Assembly (NCBI RefSeq): GCF_000772105.1
Contig: NZ_CP009354.1
Span: 744,001-808,000 of the forward strand
DNA from: Vibrio tubiashii ATCC 19109
Lineage (GTDB): Bacteria > Pseudomonadota > Gammaproteobacteria > Enterobacterales > Vibrionaceae
DNA: 64,000 nt
Direction: 5' to 3'
Made by a program: the position numbers and the translations under genes. The notes beneath the pieces were generated by a model. It was not told where the DNA came from and searched no databases. It saw only the letters and a list, made by a program, of their open reading frames with translations. This document shows positions 38,053 to 47,706 of this stretch, in pieces. Every line of letters begins with the position of its first letter. Positions within the stretch are counted from its first letter, which is position 1.

Positions 38053-39261
38053 TTAACCATTAAAAGCACGAGCTACTCGACCTTCACTACTGATGGTGTA
38101 TTGCTTAACGTAAGCAGGTACGAAAGCAGATTGTCCTTTACCCAGTATCAGAGTTTCTCCGCTGTCAGCATGTAGCGTTAGATCATTATCAATTGGCATG
38201 AGAATTTCTGCACTCGACATTTGCACTGGTTGCTGTTGTGGATCGCGGTAGATTGAGAACTTGAAATCTTGTACAGGAACAGGGAAGTGATGCTCACAAC
38301 CTTTTACCTCAGCATGTGTAAGCAAAGAGTTGATTGACTTAGGAATAAAATCCGTACATTTGACCAGTTCTTCAACATCCATGTGTTTAGGGGTTAAGCC
38401 AGCACGCAACACATTGTCGGAGTTCGCCATAATCTCGAGGCCAGTACCTTTGATGTAGGCGTGAGGGGTTCTGGCACTTAAGAACATGGCTTCCCCGGCC
38501 TTAAGAGTAATGACATTAAGCAGAAATGGTGCGAACAAGCCGACATCATTCGGGTATTGCTGTGAAAGAGACAAAATGAGTTCACAAGTCGCACAGGTAT
38601 TGTTCGATGCTGCATAGCTAAGTAGATGATCAAGAGCATTGGTTTTGCGCTCTTCTTGCATCGATAGTAGCTCTACAAAGAAAGTAGACAAACCCTCTTG
38701 GTTTGGATTGCGTTCAAACTGAGCTAAATATTCGCTGATCTCAGGAATGTCACACTGCTTGAAAGCGTCAATGATTTCATTGAATGGGCGAAAACCGTTC
38801 ATCGCTTGGTAGTCGGTGAGTGCGTAAACGAGCTCAGGCTTGTGGTTGGCGTCTTTGTAGTTACGATTGAAAGCGCCTAGCGGGATACCAAGCTTTTGTT
38901 CGTTCGCATAGCCTTGCTCTGCATCTTGCTTGTTAGGGTGTACTTGGATCGACAAGGCTTTATCTGCCGCAAGAATTTTGAACAGAAAAGGCAAGTCGCC
39001 ATAAATGTTTGACGTGTTTTGCGATAAGAATGCTGATGGGTTTGGTTTGATCAAATCTGACAGCGAAATACTGTCACCTCCTTGTTTGATCATCGAGCAA
39101 CCATTTGGGTGGGTGCCCATCCAGACTTCGGCTTGCGGTTGCTGCTTGTCGTTGGCGAAACCAAACAAACCTTGGATGGCAGTACGACTTCCCCAGTCGT
39201 AGTTTTGGATCTTGTTGTCCATTTTGAAGAAGCTTTTTGGTGAAATAGTATTCAAAATCAT
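38053..39261 (-). CDS. manA: Mannose-6-phosphate isomerase, class I
   Basis: 402 residues. The family motifs QNYDWGSRTAIQ, the zinc-ligand segment ALSIQVHPNKQDAEQGYANE, HKPELVYAL and the C-terminal YIKGTGLEIMANSDNVLRAGLTPKH are all present. It interconverts mannose-6-P and fructose-6-P. The start at 39261 is kept because KSFFKMDN fits the family; an internal ATG at 39222 is the alternative. It lies 105 bases downstream of uhpC on the same strand, which suits metabolism of imported hexose phosphates. Confidence 0.93.
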   Translation of the reverse strand: MILNTISPKSFFKMDNKIQNYDWGSRTAIQGLFGFANDKQQPQAEVWMGTHPNGCSMIKQGGDSISLSDLIKPNPSAFLSQNTSNIYGDLPFLFKILAADKALSIQVHPNKQDAEQGYANEQKLGIPLGAFNRNYKDANHKPELVYALTDYQAMNGFRPFNEIIDAFKQCDIPEISEYLAQFERNPNQEGLSTFFVELLSMQEERKTNALDHLLSYAASNNTCATCELILSLSQQYPNDVGLFAPFLLNVITLKAGEAMFLSARTPHAYIKGTGLEIMANSDNVLRAGLTPKHMDVEELVKCTDFIPKSINSLLTHAEVKGCEHHFPVPVQDFKFSIYRDPQQQPVQMSSAEILMPIDNDLTLHADSGETLILGKGQSAFVPAYVKQYTISSEGRVARAFNG

Positions 39262-39366
39262 AAATTTTACCCGTAGAAAACCCTCCGAACTGAATCGGAA
39301 GCAAAAAAGAGTGGAGGTAGTTGGGTGAGCGGTTAACTCACCCTAAGATGTGTAGCGTGGCGGTCG

Positions 39367-40707
39367 CTATAATCGAAGCTTTGGCGCCAGAGGTTTGCGT
39401 GAAGGCTGCGCCTGAAGAAAGGGCAGTAACAGTAAGCCAATAACGGCGGCACACACCGATATAGTGATAAAGAATCCGGTCCAGCCATATTCTTCAAGAA
39501 TCAGTGCTAATGGGTAGCCCGATAATGCTGCTCCCATATAGGCGAACAATCCGACAAAACCTGTTGCGGCGCCTGCCGAGTCTTTGTGTGAACATTCCGC
39601 TGCAGCCATACCAATCAACATCTGCGGACCAAACACAAAGAAGCCAATGGAGAAAAGCCCAGCTGCTTGAAAGGCGAAATTAGTCAAAGGCATTAACCAT
39701 AAAGCGGCAACCGACAAGAAAATACCCGCGGCAAACAGCAGATTCATAGGGCCGCGATTACCACCGAACAGTTTGTCAGAGCCCCAACCCGCAACAAGAG
39801 AGCCGACAAAGCCGCCGATTTCAAACATAGACAGCGCAGCGTTGGCATTAATTAAACTGTAATGGTGTTGCTCTGTAAGGTATAAGTTGCCCCAGTCATT
39901 AATCGCAGTTCGAACGATGTAAACCAGCACATAGCTAAAAGCGAGCAACCATATGTATTTATTGCTGAATACGTATTGCTGCAAGATCTCTTTGTAGCTA
40001 AGGCCATGTCCGTGATTTTCTTGGGCGAGTTCCAATCCGTCGTTTCGCCATTGCCCCACGGTCGGTAAACCGAGTGTGGTGGGCTTATCTCTTAAACGCC
40101 AGCAGACGATAATACCGAGAATAACCCCGATAATACCTGGAATGATAAAGCCTTCACGCCAGCTATAGTGGAGGATGAGAAAGCCAACAAGCAGTGGGAT
40201 CAGTGCGCCGCCGACGTTGTGTGCGGTATTCCAGATTGCCCACATAAAGCCACGTTCAGAACGGGAATACCAAGTAGTGAGAAGTTTAGAGCACGAAGGC
40301 CATCCCCATCCTTGAAACCATGCGTTCATTACCCATAATGCCGCTAATGTCACCAAAGAGCTTGAGAAACCAAAAGCGATGTTGATCAATCCGGTCGCAA
40401 TCAAACCGACTCCCATGAAAAAGCGTGGGTTAGAACGGTCAGAAATGGTGCCTGAAATGAACTTTGACAGCCCGTAAGTGATGTAGAAAAGGGTGCCAAT
40501 TAAGCCTATATCACCTTTATCTAGCCCCAAGTCGACAATCATTGCAGGTGCAGCGTAGTTGAATGTTTTACGGGTGAAGTAAAAGCCCGCATAGCCAAGG
40601 TACATACCAACCATGATATGCAGACGCCAGTAACGATAGCGTTCATCAACTCGAATTTTACTAAGCGGAGCTTGGTTATAGCTCGGCGATTGAAATAGGC
40701 CAAACAT
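39367..40707 (-). CDS. uhpC: Hexose-phosphate sensor, MFS-type
   Basis: 446 residues with 12 membrane segments of the organophosphate:phosphate antiporter family (GYAGFYFTRKTFNYAAPAM). It is less similar to UhpT than UhpT is to its enteric counterpart, and sits directly after uhpB (5-base gap). As UhpC it should sense external glucose-6-P and activate UhpB in the inner membrane. Confidence 0.9.
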   Translation of the reverse strand: MFGLFQSPSYNQAPLSKIRVDERYRYWRLHIMVGMYLGYAGFYFTRKTFNYAAPAMIVDLGLDKGDIGLIGTLFYITYGLSKFISGTISDRSNPRFFMGVGLIATGLINIAFGFSSSLVTLAALWVMNAWFQGWGWPSCSKLLTTWYSRSERGFMWAIWNTAHNVGGALIPLLVGFLILHYSWREGFIIPGIIGVILGIIVCWRLRDKPTTLGLPTVGQWRNDGLELAQENHGHGLSYKEILQQYVFSNKYIWLLAFSYVLVYIVRTAINDWGNLYLTEQHHYSLINANAALSMFEIGGFVGSLVAGWGSDKLFGGNRGPMNLLFAAGIFLSVAALWLMPLTNFAFQAAGLFSIGFFVFGPQMLIGMAAAECSHKDSAGAATGFVGLFAYMGAALSGYPLALILEEYGWTGFFITISVCAAVIGLLLLPFLQAQPSRKPLAPKLRL

Positions 40708-40712
40708 GCTGG

Positions 40713-42212
40713 TTATTCCTTAGGTAATGTGATGGCGATTTGTGTACCATCAACATGATCGTTTAAGGAGTAGATATACATTTTGCCGCCAAGTGCTTGA
40801 AGTCGCTCTTGCATACCACGGACACCCATTCCTTTCATACAGTCTTCAGCTTTAAAGCCTATACCGTTGTCTGCGATGTTCAGTGACAAGTCATCTTCGA
40901 TTGATAGTTCGATAACGATTGACGTTGCGTTGGCGTATTTGGCGGCGTTGTTTAACGCTTCCTGACATAGGCGGAAAAGGGTCACGTTTAATGTGTCACT
41001 TAACGAGCCGTAATCACCGCTCCAATCAAGTACGACGCGAGTACCGTGATTATCGAACTCCATTTCACGAGTTAGCTGTTGGACAGATTCTTTGAGATCC
41101 AAATCATCGAGCATTTTCGGTCTTAGTTTGCTAAGTAAGTGTTTGGTCGTGTCATACACGTTCAATGAAAGGCTCTCTATCATATCCGCAGAGCGAGTAT
41201 TGATTTCAGCGTTATCGACTCGCTTAATAATGCTGGCTTGAGTTCGAATGGCGGTGATGTTTTGACCAATTTCGTCGTGCAGTTCTCGCGCTACATCACG
41301 ACGGACTGATTCTTCGGCTTGTATTAGTTGGCGAGACAGCGTCTGATTGCGAGATAATTCTCCACGTAGTTTTTGGTTGAGATCTTTCTGCTTTTGCACG
41401 GCTAGACCGAGCATAATTCCAGTTAGAGTTTGAGCTGAAATAGATAAAAGGAGATCGGTAATCTCTAAGTTAGATACACCGCTTTTCGCAGCAATGAGTG
41501 CAATACTATTGAGCATGGTGGCAAGCAGTGCTCCCTGCCAACCATAACGCAGAGCGAGCACTATGATCGGAATCGCCATACAGAAAGGGGCAAATCTTTT
41601 TAGTTCGTCGGGCAAACTGGTTTGAATCAAAATACTGGCAATTAGAAGTACGGCGTACAACAAGATATGACGCACTTTGAACTCAACATTGTTTGCCAGC
41701 AAATTAGACGTGATCGGTGACCATGGGCTTAGAAATAGATAATTCCAAAGCAGATAGCACATCGGCAAGATCATTAACCCTCCAGCAATACTCGCTAGCC
41801 AGAGCATGTAGACCGATTCAACATGAAAGCCGACCGCGGCGACATTGATACAAGATGTGATCAGGATAACAACCGCCATTACAGCAAGGTGCTGGTTTTG
41901 ATTGCCGGTATAGTATTTCTTTGCGAGGTGAACCACTGGAATGCTTAACACACTGGCGACAAGAACCATCAACCATTGCGGCTGTTCTAAAAGCATCGCC
42001 AGCGCGATAGTTAGCCCCCACTCTGCGAGGTATATCGTCACCCAGTATTTAGAGCGAGTGTGCAGAGTAATGCCTAGACGAAGCGCAAACGGAAACAGCA
42101 AGATCGCAAGCTCAGCATCGTTGACAAAATAGTAGGCGATGACCCACAGGCAAAACCATGCACAAGCTGTCATGAATAGGCCGCAAATGGATGTCGCAAG
42201 GTAACTACGCAT
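40713..42212 (-). CDS. uhpB: Sensor histidine kinase of hexose-phosphate uptake
   Basis: 499 residues. Residues about 1-270 are a MASE1-like membrane domain with about eight segments. The HisKA_3 box has phospho-acceptor His312 in RDVARELHDEIGQN, and HATPase motifs follow (LCQEALNNAAKYA, DNGIGF). Its start overlaps the uhpA stop by one base (TAATG), implying translational coupling. Confidence 0.93.
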   Translation of the reverse strand: MRSYLATSICGLFMTACAWFCLWVIAYYFVNDAELAILLFPFALRLGITLHTRSKYWVTIYLAEWGLTIALAMLLEQPQWLMVLVASVLSIPVVHLAKKYYTGNQNQHLAVMAVVILITSCINVAAVGFHVESVYMLWLASIAGGLMILPMCYLLWNYLFLSPWSPITSNLLANNVEFKVRHILLYAVLLIASILIQTSLPDELKRFAPFCMAIPIIVLALRYGWQGALLATMLNSIALIAAKSGVSNLEITDLLLSISAQTLTGIMLGLAVQKQKDLNQKLRGELSRNQTLSRQLIQAEESVRRDVARELHDEIGQNITAIRTQASIIKRVDNAEINTRSADMIESLSLNVYDTTKHLLSKLRPKMLDDLDLKESVQQLTREMEFDNHGTRVVLDWSGDYGSLSDTLNVTLFRLCQEALNNAAKYANATSIVIELSIEDDLSLNIADNGIGFKAEDCMKGMGVRGMQERLQALGGKMYIYSLNDHVDGTQIAITLPKE

Positions 42213-42820
42213 TACAGTGGCTCTTTAGAAAACAGCTTTGCCAGCTCGACGTTATTTTTAACCCCAAGCTTGTCGAGAGCATTAGAACGATGAACGTGAA
42301 CCGTTTTATGACTAAGTCCAAGCTCAACCGCGACAGATTTCACATCTAACCCTCGGGTAAGTAGTTGGCACACCTCGCTTTCTCTACGCGTGAGTTGAGT
42401 CAGCGTGGTCGATTTATCACTTGGAGTGGTTAATTTTAGGGCAATATCAGGTGTCAGATAGCAGCCACCAGAAGCACTGGTTCTAACTGCTTGAACCAGC
42501 TCATCGGGACTACAGCGTTTGCTAAGGTAGCCCTTCGCACCAAGCTTTAGTGACTTTTCTACCATAGCTGGAGAGTCGTGAACGCTTAACATTACGCAAG
42601 CGATGCCGGAGGGAATTTCGTCTAGTAGGGTAAGCCCACTTTCGTCTGCCATCGAGATATCTAAAATGACTACATCAGGCTTGCAACTAGGCAAGCCAAT
42701 GCGAGCCTCCGCAACTGAGCTAAATTCGCCCACAACGTTCATGTCTGTTTCTAAACTCAATAGTTGAGCGAAACCAGAACGAACAATGATATGGTCATCA
42801 ACTAGCGCTACGTTAATCAT
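42212..42820 (-). CDS. uhpA: Response regulator of hexose-phosphate uptake
   Basis: 202 residues. The receiver domain has phospho-acceptor Asp54 ([10 protein letters not shown]) and a LuxR/NarL-type HTH at the C-terminus ([16 protein letters not shown] and [18 protein letters not shown]). It activates uhpT when phosphorylated by UhpB. Confidence 0.93.
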   Translation of the reverse strand: MINVALVDDHIIVRSGFAQLLSLETDMNVVGEFSSVAEARIGLPSCKPDVVILDISMADESGLTLLDEIPSGIACVMLSVHDSPAMVEKSLKLGAKGYLSKRCSPDELVQAVRTSASGGCYLTPDIALKLTTPSDKSTTLTQLTRRESEVCQLLTRGLDVKSVAVELGLSHKTVHVHRSNALDKLGVKNNVELAKLFSKEPL

Positions 42821-42957
42821 TATAAATACCCAAACATCGTGATAAGCAAACGAAAATGAGCTCTCAAAGAGCTCAAAGAAAAATTCGCCATGATACTAAA
42901 TTGAACTGCTTAATTTAATGATCTTGCGCGCCTTGGCTGGCAAAGCGCGCTTTGTGA

Positions 42958-44355
42958 TCATGCTTGGCTTTCTGCCAGTTCAAGTTTCTTCTTGTTTTGG
43001 CGGATCTTTTTCTCTTCTGCAATCGCAACGAAAGCAAGCAAAGTGATACAGATAAACGCTGAAGTATCGAGGGCCGCAAAGGTACCTTTCCAACCTGTTA
43101 AGCCGAAAATTGGGGTTCCATCGGCTATCATGCCTAAACCTAATTTGGCAAAACTATCACCGATTAAGTAGGCAAATGTGCCTTTCACACCGTCTGCCAC
43201 ACTGATGGCTTTCTTAGGGACAAAACCAACCGCTGCAACACCGATTAAAAGTTGTGGACCAAACACCAAGAAACCAAGGACGAACAGAGACGCTAAGTAC
43301 ATAAACTCGCTAGTAGCGTGTTGATAAAATTCTAGTGAAACAATGATTAAGCCCAGAGAAACACAAGCCACTAAAGCACGGCGACCATTTGCGAGATCGG
43401 ATAGGTAACCCCACATCAACGTACCGACTAGAGCACCGACCTCAAACAGGGTGAAGCCAGAGATAGCCGTTTCTTTGGATAGACCAAGTTCTTGGTAAGC
43501 GTAAACGGTAGACCATTGGTCGATACCAATACGTACGATGTAAAGGAAGATATTGGCAAAGCAAAGTAGCCAGATGACTTTGTTTTTCAGAACGTACTCA
43601 ACAAAGATCTCTTTCTTGGTCATTTGATGTTCTTCAGCCGCTTCGTCTTCTTCGCTCACTGCTTCATCAAATAATTCTTCCACTTTACCTAAGCCGTAGG
43701 CTTCAGGAGAGTCGTTACCATAGCGCATACCGATGAAACCCACGATGATGGCAATGATAGAAGGGAAGACGAACATACCGATTACATGACCATCGAATAG
43801 GTAGTTCGCACCAAATAGAGCCACACCTGCAGCGCCCGCGCCACCAACGTTGTGCGACATATTCCACAGGCCTAGGTATGAACCGCGTTTGTTACGAGGC
43901 GTCCATTTGGTAATGGTTGAGTAACTTGATGGTCCACCCGTACTTTGGAAGAAACCACTTAGAGCGTAGAAGGCCACCATTAAGAAAAGGCTTGCGCTGC
44001 CACCACCCATGCTGAAGCTGAAACCAAGCATAGCCAAACCAGAGAGGATAAGCATAAAAGGAAGGAACTGCTTGGTGTTTTTGCCGTCAGCGTAGTAAGA
44101 AACGACTGTCTTACCAATACCGTAAGTAATTGAGAAGCCAAGACCTATCAAGCCTAAGTCAGTCATCGACAAGCCGTAAGTTGAAATCATGTCGTTTTGC
44201 GCGACATTGAAGTTTTTACGGATCAAATACATGGTTAAGTAGCCAATAAATACCACCAAGTAAGATTGGATAAATGGCTTAAACCACATTTTTCTGCGGG
44301 CTTCGACGGGAAGGTCGAGGGTAGGTTTCCGGACTTGTTCCAGGAATTTTAACAT
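42958..44355 (-). CDS. uhpT: Hexose-6-phosphate:phosphate antiporter
   Basis: 465 residues from the ATG at 44355, preceded by AGAGAG; the longer frame adds a non-conserved tail. Long stretches look nearly identical to the E. coli protein as I remember it, for example [18 protein letters not shown] and ISTYGLSMT, including the arginines that bind phosphate. It exchanges Pi for external glucose-6-P or mannose-6-P. Gene order here is uhpT-uhpA-uhpB-uhpC, with uhpT first, unlike the enteric uhpABCT order. Confidence 0.96.
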   Translation of the reverse strand: MLKFLEQVRKPTLDLPVEARRKMWFKPFIQSYLVVFIGYLTMYLIRKNFNVAQNDMISTYGLSMTDLGLIGLGFSITYGIGKTVVSYYADGKNTKQFLPFMLILSGLAMLGFSFSMGGGSASLFLMVAFYALSGFFQSTGGPSSYSTITKWTPRNKRGSYLGLWNMSHNVGGAGAAGVALFGANYLFDGHVIGMFVFPSIIAIIVGFIGMRYGNDSPEAYGLGKVEELFDEAVSEEDEAAEEHQMTKKEIFVEYVLKNKVIWLLCFANIFLYIVRIGIDQWSTVYAYQELGLSKETAISGFTLFEVGALVGTLMWGYLSDLANGRRALVACVSLGLIIVSLEFYQHATSEFMYLASLFVLGFLVFGPQLLIGVAAVGFVPKKAISVADGVKGTFAYLIGDSFAKLGLGMIADGTPIFGLTGWKGTFAALDTSAFICITLLAFVAIAEEKKIRQNKKKLELAESQA

Positions 44356-44385
44356 CATCAACTCTCTTCTATTTGGGTGATGCAC

Positions 44386-44832
44386 AGAGTGCTCTATTCT
44401 TTTTTCTGCCAGCGATTTTATAGAGTCGCTTTGTTAACCACATGAGAGGGGGGCTTAGATCGGCTAGGAAAAATTCCTAGTAACGACTGAATAGCGCAGA
44501 AAGCGTGAAAATCATCACGTTCTTAGTGAGTGTTTTGTCGGAAGGAGTGGAAACTGAACAGATTTCGGTAGAGGGATAGCCTCTAAAGCAACAATTCTAG
44601 TGTATGCACTAGTTGCAGAGATGCACGTTTTCGACAGAGGCAAAGTCAAAGAGGTTCCCTATATGACTGCTCTTATCTTGGTTTTATGAGAACGATTGCA
44701 TTAGATGGAACTGAACTATAGTGTGAGTTTGTTTGCATAAAATTTACTGGCTTTAGATTTTTGCAATTAATGAAATATAGGATGTGTTTGGAAAGATAAA
44801 TACAATTAATCAATAGGTTAAATTAGGTTGTT
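44386..44832. other. Control region upstream of uhpT and the Sel1 gene
   Basis: About 450 bases with no ORF. It contains a palindrome at 44464-44480 that is a candidate regulator site for uhpT, and otherwise AT-rich sequence. Confidence 0.5.
44464..44480. promoter_or_regulatory. Candidate UhpA operator
   Basis: CTAGGAA and TTCCTAG are perfect 7-bp arms around AAA, about 109 bases upstream of the uhpT ATG. The position and symmetry suit a dimeric NarL-type activator such as UhpA; the assignment is by context only. Confidence 0.45.
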
Positions 44833-45840
44833 ATGAATAAAAGCCGATGCACTATCCTCACATGTTTCTCGTTATTAATGTCCACTCAGGCGTTTTCTTA
44901 TGATCTTAGTTGGGAGCTGTTTGAAGGTGATGACCTCGCGCTGCTAAAAAAGGCTGAAACTTCAAGCGACCCAGACGTACTCTATAAAGCGGCTAACTTG
45001 TTGATAGATGAGTCTGTTATGCAAGCGAATATAGACAGAGCTCATGAATATCTAGAACAAGCACTAAAGTCAGGTCATGATGGCGCTGAAACTCTCAAAG
45101 CAGATTTAGAGTATTCGGATGGTAACTATGAAGAAGCACTCTCGTGGTATCACAAAGCTGAAGACGGACAAGATCCCTATGTACTGTATAGTTTAGGTGT
45201 TATGTATTTTGATGGTGAAGGTACAGAACAAGACGTAAAAAAAGGCAACGAGTACTACTTAGCCTCAGCAAAACTTGGCGATGATGACGCTATGTACCAA
45301 CTCGCTTTTTCCTACAACGATGGTGTTGGAGTCGAAAAGGACTACGCCAAAGCTGCATATTGGTTTGAGCAAGCGGCAAAACAACAGAATGCTAGTGCGA
45401 TCTATAACTTAGGGATCGCTTACCTCAATGGTGAAGGCGTTGAGATGAACTGCCAAAAAGCGATACAACACTTCGAGCACGCAATTGAACTTGAAGATCA
45501 TACTCGCTCGGTGGCGAAACTTGGTGATATTTACTACTACCCGAAATACAAACAGCGTTGCGGTTTCAAAACGACGGATTACGCTAAGTCCTTTGAGCAC
45601 TTCCAAAAAGCAGCAATGCGAGATGATACTTACGCCCAATATATGGTGGGATACGCGTATCGAAATGGTCATGGTGTATTCAGTGATTTTGCCAAATCAT
45701 TAGCATGGTTCGAGATTGCTCAGGAAAATGGCGATGAGGATGCCGAAAAAGAAATCCTTAATGTGAAGCAATATATGTCTAACGATGAACTCGCTAAAGC
45801 ACAGCAGTACAAAAACGAAATCATCGACGAAATTTGGTAA
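44833..45840 (+). CDS. Exported Sel1-repeat protein
   Basis: 335 residues with a signal peptide (1-22). From about residue 110 onward there are at least five Sel1-like TPR repeats (for example LGVMYFDGEGTEQDVKKG and LGIAYLNGEGVEMNCQKA). Such periplasmic solenoids act as adaptors; the partner is unknown. Confidence 0.85.
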   Translation: MNKSRCTILTCFSLLMSTQAFSYDLSWELFEGDDLALLKKAETSSDPDVLYKAANLLIDESVMQANIDRAHEYLEQALKSGHDGAETLKADLEYSDGNYEEALSWYHKAEDGQDPYVLYSLGVMYFDGEGTEQDVKKGNEYYLASAKLGDDDAMYQLAFSYNDGVGVEKDYAKAAYWFEQAAKQQNASAIYNLGIAYLNGEGVEMNCQKAIQHFEHAIELEDHTRSVAKLGDIYYYPKYKQRCGFKTTDYAKSFEHFQKAAMRDDTYAQYMVGYAYRNGHGVFSDFAKSLAWFEIAQENGDEDAEKEILNVKQYMSNDELAKAQQYKNEIIDEIW

Positions 45841-45849
45841 ACATACAAA

Positions 45850-45880
45850 AAAGGCGCTAACTCTAAGAGCTAGCGCCTTT
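45850..45880. terminator. Hairpin after the Sel1 gene
   Basis: AAAGGCGCTA and TAGCGCCTTT pair around an ACTCTAAGAGC loop. The longer T run is on the minus strand, so it may work best for leftward transcription. Confidence 0.6.
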
Positions 45881-45889
45881 CCAAACGTT

Positions 45890-45914
45890 TGGTGGGCTGG
45901 CGCAAGTTGAACCG
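45890..45914 (-). other. tmRNA/tRNA 3'-end-like fragment, possible att remnant
   Basis: On the minus strand this reads GGTTCAACTTGCGCCAGCCC followed by ACCA, resembling the T-loop, acceptor strand and CCA end of a tRNA-like molecule. It is closest in my memory to the ssrA 3' end (GGTTCAACTCCCGCCAGC). The 5' half of the T stem does not pair (GTTCG instead of CGCAA), so no whole RNA is present. It lies at the left edge of the AlpA region and may be an attachment-site duplicate. Confidence 0.4.
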
Positions 45915-46064
45915 AACATATAAATATCTGATTTTAAATGCCAATCTTCAGTTTAAAATTGTGTCTGTGTATTCAGTAGTGTACCGATAAACTCGACTTT
46001 ATTTTGGTTTAATGCGAAAGTGTGAGGAAAATCACAACCAGTAAGCCAGGGCACGGAACATCTC

Positions 46065-46985
46065 ATGACAATAGCTAAATCTTCTTTTGGCCAATCAAGT
46101 CAATTAAGTCTATTTCCTCTTCCTTATTTTTCGATCTCTCAAGCTGCTGAGCAAATCGGCGTCTCTGAAGATTATATTCGTTATGCCATAAAGTGTGGTC
46201 TTGTTCGTCCTTGTATTTGCTTTGATGATATAGGTCCACAGCATACCTATTCGGCAGTATGTTCAGATAACAAGATCCTAGATAATATTGAAATCTTTAG
46301 CTCTTCGGACCAATTGTCACATGACGCTATGTTTGGCAGCTCACAGTTCACCCGACCACTGTCTTCCAATATTGATCATCTGCTATCAACATCAATGTCT
46401 CAGTTGAACGCGACTGATTATCAAGAACTTGAAAACGGTGAAGGTATTGTCGAAGGTTACCTATTCGGTTTTTGGCAGGTCTCTGAAATTGAAATTGCAG
46501 TTCAGCTAATGTCTTCAGAAGAAATGCTTAACATCGAGGTAGTTCCATTTGTTGACAATGGTTGGTATCAAGAACAAGTGTTCGATAAGGAAATGATAAG
46601 AGTAGCTGGCTTTTCAGTTGATGTTAAAGCAGAAAGTATTGTTCTCAGTCACTGTGACGTTAAATGTTTGAAGGAAGCATATCTAAAAGGGACTCCTATA
46701 AATAAACCTAACTTTTATGGGCGGCCGGTACAGCCAAAAGTGAGTATAAATAGAGAGGCAAAACCGTCACAAAAAATGGCAGCAGTAATTGCAGCTTTAA
46801 TTGCGACTAACCCTAAGCTTGGTAAAGACATTTTTAGTTCAAAAGTTAGTCTAGCTGAAGTATTAGAACAGCATTTTGCGAGTGAAGGTATTAGCCTAGG
46901 AAGTTATTTCCCTCATGAGAGTACTATACGCCGCTGGTTCCAGGGAGAAGATATACGTGAGTGTATTCGACGGTTTGGGAAGTAA
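46065..46985 (+). CDS. Unrecognised HTH-containing protein of the mobile region
   Basis: 306 residues, no family recognised. Near the N-terminus is a MerR/excisionase-like HTH (FSISQAAEQIGVSEDYIRYAI). The C-terminus (about 230-306) is basic and helical and could be a second DNA-binding unit (HESTIRRWFQGEDIRECIRR). Codons are AT-rich compared with the chromosomal genes. It is followed by two AlpA-like genes, so a role in control or replication of a small integrated element is likely. Confidence 0.6.
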   Translation: MTIAKSSFGQSSQLSLFPLPYFSISQAAEQIGVSEDYIRYAIKCGLVRPCICFDDIGPQHTYSAVCSDNKILDNIEIFSSSDQLSHDAMFGSSQFTRPLSSNIDHLLSTSMSQLNATDYQELENGEGIVEGYLFGFWQVSEIEIAVQLMSSEEMLNIEVVPFVDNGWYQEQVFDKEMIRVAGFSVDVKAESIVLSHCDVKCLKEAYLKGTPINKPNFYGRPVQPKVSINREAKPSQKMAAVIAALIATNPKLGKDIFSSKVSLAEVLEQHFASEGISLGSYFPHESTIRRWFQGEDIRECIRRFGK

Positions 46986-47036
46986 CGCGCACTCCAACCC
47001 AATGCGCGCGCACGTCGTAGCGATGCGCGCCAGTCC
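46984..47036. repeat. GC-rich block with repeated ATGCGCGC
   Basis: In an otherwise AT-rich island, this stretch holds ACGCGCAC, AATGCGCGCGCAC and CGATGCGCGCCAG in about 50 bases. The repeated ATGCGCGC units could be binding sites for an element-encoded initiator or regulator. Confidence 0.4.
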
Positions 47037-47094
47037 GAACAGATTTTAGGTAATCTCATTCCATCTTAAGCGGTATGAGTTTAAAGGAGCAGTA

Positions 47095-47310
47095 ATGAGA
47101 ATTATCCGCCTAAAGGAAGTCATTAAAATGACGGGTTTATCGCGTTCGACTATCTATGAACGTATGTCAATGGAAGAGTTCCCGGCAAGTATCAACCTCG
47201 GTGGTAGTGCGGTAGGTTGGTTGGAATCGGAAGTTTGTAAGTGGATTGAATCTCGCATTCAGAATCGAGACTCACAGTCGAATAAGCCGCTATACAGTAA
47301 GAGTCTGTAG
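47095..47310 (+). CDS. AlpA-family regulator
   Basis: 71 residues, one winged HTH: IRLKEVIKMTGLSRSTIYERM followed by FPASINLGGSAVGWLESEVCKWIE, the classic AlpA/excisionase layout. AAAGGAG precedes the ATG. Such proteins control excision or late genes of prophage-like elements. Confidence 0.88.
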   Translation: MRIIRLKEVIKMTGLSRSTIYERMSMEEFPASINLGGSAVGWLESEVCKWIESRIQNRDSQSNKPLYSKSL

Positions 47311-47318
47311 GGGAAGCT

Positions 47319-47492
47319 ATGAATCCGATATTAACAACTCGTGAAGTGTGCCGACTGATAAAGCGCACACCGGCAACCTTGTATCGCTGGTGGAAATCCG
47401 GCCGATTTCCTAGACCACTCCGACATAATGGTAGAGCTTATGGCTGGGACAAAGATGCAGTGGACAACTGGTTAAAACACCAATCTGAGTGA
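47319..47492 (+). CDS. Second short AlpA-like regulator
   Basis: 57 residues, MNPILTTREVCRLIKRTPAT followed by LYRWWKSGRFPRP and a C-terminal WDKDAVDNWL. It has the same HTH layout as the gene 8 bases upstream but a clearly different sequence. GGGGAAG precedes the ATG. Two AlpA-like genes in tandem suggest either a duplicated switch or a heteromeric regulator. Confidence 0.8.
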   Translation: MNPILTTREVCRLIKRTPATLYRWWKSGRFPRPLRHNGRAYGWDKDAVDNWLKHQSE

Positions 47493-47706
47493 ATTTGCAT
47501 TTAAGTTATTTCATTTGATTGAGATTGATTGAATTTGAGAACTCTATACCCACTTTCGTTATTGAGAAAATATCAGATTTTCAGTGTGTCGGCCCAGTTT
47601 AGTTAAGGGGGCAGGTGTATGAAGAATGATAATAACAGGTGGGTATTTCTTATTATCTAAGCAACCTAACTTGGATAATAGGTGCCGATCCTTTCCTCCT
47701 GAGACT

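Noticed and set aside
45890..45975. Complete tRNA or tmRNA gene
   Set aside because: Only the 3' end matches; the T-stem 5' strand and all other arms are absent.
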